Part shown: piece after piece, positions 60,064 to 64,000 of the stretch | How the letters are laid out: the number at the start of each line of letters is the position of its first letter | Numbering within the stretch: position 1 is the stretch's first letter | Program-made: the position numbers and the translations under genes | DNA from: Limnoperna fortunei | Lineage: Eukaryota > Mollusca > Bivalvia > Mytilida > Modiolidae | Reading direction: 5' to 3' | Length of the DNA: 64,000 nt | Assembly (NCBI GenBank): GCA_944474755.1 | Contig: OX104123.1 | Span: 14,388,275-14,452,274 of the forward strand | The notes under the pieces: generated by a model | The model's input: the letters and a program-made list of their open reading frames with translations, nothing else | Databases searched by the model: none | What the model was told of the DNA's origin: nothing

Positions 60064-60573
60064 TCATTGACTGTAAATCATCAAATTATGTGTTTGTATA
60101 AACACATGTATCATAATAAAACAGTTATCATGATTGCAAAACACTAATGAAATAGTTTTACCTATTTTTTCCCCAAACTGATTTGGAGTTTCATATTCTT
60201 TTTCTAACTCGTTCAAAAAATCGTCATCTGATGATGATGATGAGGAATCGGACATAACGCCGTCAATATCAACGTCCGACTGTTCCGACTCAGTGATGTC
60301 TTCGTAAATATGTGAAGAGGACGTTTGTTTATTTGAAGTTGGTTTACTAGAACCGGAAGGCTGTTTATTTAAATGATGGTTTACATTTATGACATTGCCG
60401 TTGCAATCTGCAGCTTTTGAGTTATCTTGTGGCTTTTCTTTAGAAGAATTATTCATCATATCTTGCATAGCAAGAAAATTAGCTGCTAAATTTGCGATTA
60501 TTTCAGTTTGTGATTGCACTTGTTTGCGATTGTCCTCAGCCGGCAGGGAATATAAGCCAGTTAGTTGGTGCAT
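60064..60573 (-). pseudogene. DIRS gag-like ORF, truncated
   Basis: Start MHQLTGLYSLPAEDN, a helical stretch EIIANLAANFLAMQDMM, a Ser/Asn linker, an acidic serine run (SDSSSSSSDDDFLNELEKEY) and NQFGEKI, the typical early part of DIRS gag. From about 60163 homology stops and the frame runs on in unrelated residues to 60064. A GTAAAAC donor-like site lies at the break, but the phase does not fit the RT frame, so deletion is more likely than splicing. Confidence 0.65.
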
Positions 60574-60684
60574 GACGTCAACACAAGTTGTGCTGAAGCC
60601 GGTTCCCTGCCAATTTTCGGGAACTGCCGAAATTTATTTATAGAACTTGTATTTAGTCTAGAAATCTTATAAATAGAAAATAGC

Positions 60685-60824
60685 ATGGCGGAATGGTTAC
60701 CGGCGTGTTTTCACATCTTGGAAGAAAGCAACACGCATGTGAAAGGGTACGTGACATCTGAAAAAGATTTGGAAACTGTGTTGGAAGCACACAGACGGAT
60801 CACGTTATGTACATTTGTTTACCT
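60685..60824 (+). CDS. Candidate first coding exon of an unidentified gene
   Basis: ATGGCGG at 60685 in a good initiation context; 46 codons followed by CCT|GTAAGTAC, a strong donor. The peptide begins MAEWLPACFHILEESN and ends EAHRRITLCTFVYL, with even codon use and no low complexity. It is divergent from the DIRS gag start 112 bp away. No downstream exon could be identified before the window end, and the region after it is repetitive. The family is not recognised; N-termini of this style precede MULE/SWIM-like domains in some bivalve proteins. Confidence 0.5.
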
Positions 60825-61019
60825 GTAAGTACATTGGTAATCATTGGTAAAAATAGAATAGGATTGTCGGGACATGACACTCGATTTTGGACTTCAATAA
60901 GACTTAACAATTTTAAGAACACATTTAAAATAAATAATTCTCTTGAGTAAATTAGTACAAATATTTATAAAACTTGTTCATAGTAATAAAACACAAATAT
61001 AACTGTATACTATGGCAAG

Positions 61020-61400
61020 CCATATTTATATTTATTCCTGTTTCAAGATATCTCATAAAAGGTATAATATATCTCAAACTATAAGATATAAAGTTTATAA
61101 AATATTTCATACACTTTATGATATAAACTTAAGAAGATATCTCATAAAACAAATAAGATATCTTATAAAGTTTATGAGATATCTCATCTTTTATAAGATA
61201 TCGTATAAAAATTATTATTATTGAAGATATTAAATAAGATATCTCATAAACTTTATAAGATATATCTTATATATATTATGAGATATCTTGATAAAGGAAT
61301 AAATATAAAAACAGCGTGCCAATTATTTTATGATATATCTTACATTGTATAAACAATATGGGATATCTTATAAATGTTATGGGATATCTTATATATTTTA
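61020..61400. repeat. GATATC-rich palindromic repeat region
   Basis: Dense repetition of TTATAAGATATCTCATAAA and its variants in both orientations. Similar blocks recur at 61745-61900 and 62200-62300. The core AAGATATCTT is self-complementary, so the DNA can fold into many short cruciforms. Origin unknown. Confidence 0.8.
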
Positions 61401-61744
61401 TATAGAGAATAATACATACCAAAATCCGTATCACAGTAGCAACCCGAGAAACCAATATCAGCCAGAGGGCCACCGGCCCGAGGGGTGATATTGTTTGAGG
61501 GTTGATACGGCATGTGATACAATTTTGGTATGTATTATTAGATTTATCATATCAATATTTCAACATGGATGACGTCTTCTGCAACTGATGGTCGAAGCGG
61601 ATCACACCCGAGAGCTTCCGTACAGGGGTGCGATAAAGGGGATGTGATAAAAGGTAGGCATGCGATAAAGGGTGGGTGTCAAATGTGAGCGATAAATGTT
61701 GAATTGCATGTACTTTATCAAATATTCAAAACTACTGTATTTTC

Positions 61745-61900
61745 TTCTAAATATATTATAAAAAGTTATATCTATCTTATAAAGTTAAGTAGATATCTCA
61801 TAAAATAATTTTATGAGATATCTTATATATATATATAAGATATCGCATAAAGTTTATAAGATATATATATTTCTTGAGATATCTTATAAACTGTCAATTT
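61745..61900. repeat. GATATC-rich palindromic repeat, second block
   Basis: Same words as the 61020 block (AGATATCTCATAAA, ATAAGATATC). It is separated from it by a non-repetitive GC-richer segment containing GGTGCGATAAAGGGGATG. Confidence 0.7.
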
Positions 61901-63051
61901 TTGTCTCGCCTGTGATGAAAGTCGCGGAAGGCAAGACATAGGTATGGTATTTCCAATGGCAGTGGAGGCGTTGTCCACAATGTTTAAGTTTTTTCTTGTG
62001 TCTGTTTAACATGAAGCAGTGATGGTGGATAATTGATATTTGGTCTGCAGTTGCATTAGCATTAGTCTAGATCAATTCAATAGCATTTCATCTGTTTGCC
62101 GAATGCCCTGTGCTGTCATGGTCCACAGACTTTGTATTTTATATACTGTTTTGTGCAAACAGTGTCCATGTGGGACAGGCGGGACATATGTCTGTGTCAG
62201 TTTATATAAGATATCTACTAAAATAAATAATTATAAGGTATCTTCTAAATTATATACAATATATTATTAAAAAAAAGAGATATCTTATAAATGGAATGAA
62301 TATAAAAACAGCTTGCCATAGGATACATGTATGTGATACCCAACATAGAACATTTCATAAAATTGATAGTCATCAACTATTAAAATAAAAAGCGGTTTAA
62401 AAAAATCCTTACCAATGAATTGATACATTTTATCAGAATCAACGTAAAAAATGTAACCAGTCACCCAATAGGCTCTATGAGTGACATTGTTTTTCATTTA
62501 GTATACAATGGGACACTGAAAAAATAAAAGTTTTAGTAATATTTTGCATTGGACTATTTAAAATAAATGACAACAACCAATCATTAAAAGTCGCATAGGG
62601 TTACTGTATTATTATTGGTCAAAATTGATTGTGACAAACATTCACGTTGGGAAGCATTTATCGCAACGACCCTAAATACAACTCGTCATAAGCAAATTGT
62701 GGTAATGAATTAACTTTATCAAATAGCTCAAAATATATATACACAAAAAATTAAATAATACTAAAGAAGCCACTTACATATATTTAAATATTTCTGTACA
62801 GAAATAGTGACCAGAAAAAGTCTTAGCATCAATAATACATTAAACATGTTATTTTAGATGAAATTAATTTAGTAGGGTATCTTGTGGTCTGGGCCGTATA
62901 ATGTTTTTATTTTCTACTGCTTGGTAATATAAAAACTTCTTAATTACTGCTCATCCAATAAAAATATTGATATTTGAGAAAAAGAAAAAAAAAATTAAAA
63001 ATTTTCAACACAGGATATCGAAGATGAGCAATATTTAATTTTATACTTCAA
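61901..63051. other. Non-coding interval with a short third GATATC block
   Basis: A third short GATATC block lies at about 62200-62300. The stretch 61905-62190 is moderately GC-rich without an open frame. AT-rich sequence follows. A reverse-strand open frame at 62285-62497 has no splice or motif support. Confidence 0.4.
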
Positions 63052-63260
63052 CTCTCTGGTATAAATGTTGAATGTCAGATATCTCCTCTCATAATAATAA
63101 GCAGAACATCTATACACAACTCAACACTCTCTCTATACAACACACAATACATCAACTCACTGGTATAAATGTTGTATGTCAGTGGATTCATGTTCTCTCA
63201 TTATAATAGAGTAGTACATCTATACACAACTCAATACTCTCTCTACACTACATACAATAC
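63052..63260. repeat. Tandem duplication, period about 110 bp
   Basis: CAACTC-CTGGTATAAATGTTG-ATGTCAG ... CATCTATACACAACTCAA-ACTCTCTCTA occurs at 63048-63156 and again at 63154-63258, with small differences. Confidence 0.75.
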
Positions 63261-63264
63261 TATA

Positions 63265-63349
63265 CAATTACTGTCTTTTGCCGAAGTGAATATCAGTTTT
63301 TCAAAAGTCAATTAAACCACACATTTACCAAAGCAAAAGACAGTAATTG
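63265..63349. repeat. 85-bp fold-back with 17-bp arms
   Basis: CAATTACTGTCTTTTGC (63265-63281) and GCAAAAGACAGTAATTG (63333-63349) are exact reverse complements around 51 bases. It may be a very short MITE, but no target duplication is clear. Confidence 0.7.
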
Positions 63350-63664
63350 TTTTATTCTATATTTCTAAAAAGAGGTATTCAAAATGAATAATAATACATT
63401 TACCCCATATCTCTTCTTAGTGTTATATTTTACCATATGTTCATTTAGACATTTGCTTCTGTTTTTTTTTTGTACATTTATTCCATATTTTTGTTTTTTT
63501 ATTATGTTGCAGGTTTAATCTGTGAATTATTCTTGTTTGTTTTGGTTTTTGCAAAAAAAGACAACCTGAAAGTTTCAACAATTGTAATTAACAATAACAT
63601 CGTTAACAAAAACTATAAAAAATATCACACTTTTTCATCCTTTAGATTTCAAGGTATTTGTTAT

Positions 63665-64000
63665 TCATCGAAAATTGTAGTGAACAGTAATACTACCATA
63701 ATTATTGTTAATCATTGGCAGAGTAGGACACATAAGAGATTGATTATTTTGTACTGAATATTCAGTTATTTGATGTTGAGGCACATAATTTTGCATGGAA
63801 TTTCCTGCAATTTGTTGACATTGTTGAGGCACATAACTTTGCATGGGATATCCTGTAATTTGTTGACATTGTTGAGGCACTTGTGTGTTTTCCATAGGAA
63901 TAACTGAAGTATGGACATTTTCAGTAGGAATTGCAAAAATATTATCATTTGTTAACACGTTATCAGGGTTATCAAAACTAGCCACTAAATTTTCCATTTG
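63665..64000 (-). CDS. Terminal exon of a Gln-rich repeat protein (partial)
   Basis: A minus-strand frame running off the window end; the ATG at 63997 may not be the true start. It contains a 16-residue repeat (PQQCQQITGYPMQSYV, then PQQCQQIAGNSMQNYV, then a shortened unit), matching a 48-bp DNA period at about 63770-63880, then MCPTLPMINNNYGSITVHYN and a stop at 63665-63667. Low complexity, no recognised domain. Poly-Gln/Asn tails like this occur in transcriptional regulators, but nothing here proves it. Confidence 0.5.
   Translation of the reverse strand, partial: QMENLVASFDNPDNVLTNDNIFAIPTENVHTSVIPMENTQVPQQCQQITGYPMQSYVPQQCQQIAGNSMQNYVPQHQITEYSVQNNQSLMCPTLPMINNNYGSITVHYNFR

Larger units (their letters stand above)
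57021..60573 (-). mobile_element. DIRS-type tyrosine-recombinase retrotransposon, internally deleted
   Basis: Minus-strand order: a gag-like ORF (60573 to about 60164), RT/RNase H/methyltransferase-like ORF (59869-58313), a recombinase ORF (58613-57546) overlapping it by about 300 bases, then inverted terminal repeats (57021-57310). This gene order and overlap define DIRS elements, which integrate with a recombinase instead of an integrase. The end of gag and the first RT motifs are missing between about 59880 and 60163. Confidence 0.88.

Noticed and set aside
61020..62300. CRISPR-like array because of regularly repeated words
   Set aside because: The repeats are irregular, palindromic and without constant-length unique spacers, and the genome is eukaryotic.

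Overview
The window is eukaryotic, AT-rich and repeat-dense, most likely from a bivalve mollusc. Evidence for this: spliced exons with GT-AG junctions; tRNA-derived SINEs whose 3' domain looks like the MetaSINE-type core known from molluscs; an I-group (Nimb-like) LINE; a DIRS tyrosine-recombinase retroelement; a Ty3/Gypsy pol; piggyBac, hAT and CACTA remnants; and dispersed non-coding repeats of a kind common in bivalve genomes. The species cannot be fixed from sequence alone. No rRNA, functional tRNA or CRISPR array was seen.

Layout. 1-3.6 kb holds a 511-bp SINE-like repeat and little else. 3.6-6.1 kb is a plus-strand, phase-consistent exon chain for a C2HC zinc-finger protein, with one exon split by a second 511-bp repeat. 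6.3-7.0 kb is an open frame with a C2H2-like motif and one amber codon. 8.2-11.7 kb is the best host-type gene in the window: five phase-compatible exons encoding a lysine-rich start, a 15-residue tandem repeat from a 45-bp coding minisatellite (with one frameshifted unit), a leucine-zipper-like coil and a BEN-like C-terminus.

13.2-26.6 kb is bounded by two 236-bp LTRs about 97% identical, flanked by a 5-bp duplication CTTGT, with a polypurine tract and a primer-binding-like site in the expected places. A paralogous, uninterrupted target exists near 37.17 kb. Inside, on the minus strand, are an SGNH-hydrolase-like first ORF and an integrase tail. Most of pol is missing. The interval instead contains a four-exon CACTA/EnSpm transposase pseudogene, a candidate first exon of a plus-strand gene, and a plus-strand helix-hairpin-helix protein gene.

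27.9-30.1 kb is a broken Gypsy pol. 30.8-31.2 kb is a piggyBac C-terminus. 31.8-34 kb is a broken DUF6589-like gene. 34.8-35.2 kb is a MITE with 43-bp inverted ends. 36-37 kb has a tRNA-SINE and the third 511-bp repeat.

40.1-52.3 kb is one I-group LINE (ORF1 zinc knuckles, endonuclease, reverse transcriptase, RNase H, 3' tail). It is interrupted by a 431-bp hAT-type MITE with an 8-bp target duplication, by an insert of roughly 5.8 kb that carries its own phase-consistent minus-strand exons, and by a SINE. The LINE 3' tail resembles the tails of the tRNA-SINE and of the 511-bp element, which suggests the LINE supplies their mobilisation machinery.

55.7-56.6 kb is another non-LTR reverse transcriptase fragment carrying a 96-bp palindromic MITE. 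57.0-60.6 kb is a DIRS element with overlapping RT/RNase H and recombinase frames and a perfect 76-bp inverted repeat at its 3' end. 60.7 kb starts a plus-strand gene (exon 1 only). 61-62.3 kb is rich in GATATC-type palindromic repeats. The window ends in a minus-strand terminal exon with 16-residue repeats. Most coding content is mobile-element wreckage; the candidate host genes are the exon chains at 3.6, 8.2, 22.2, 23.3, 45, 60.7 and 63.7 kb.
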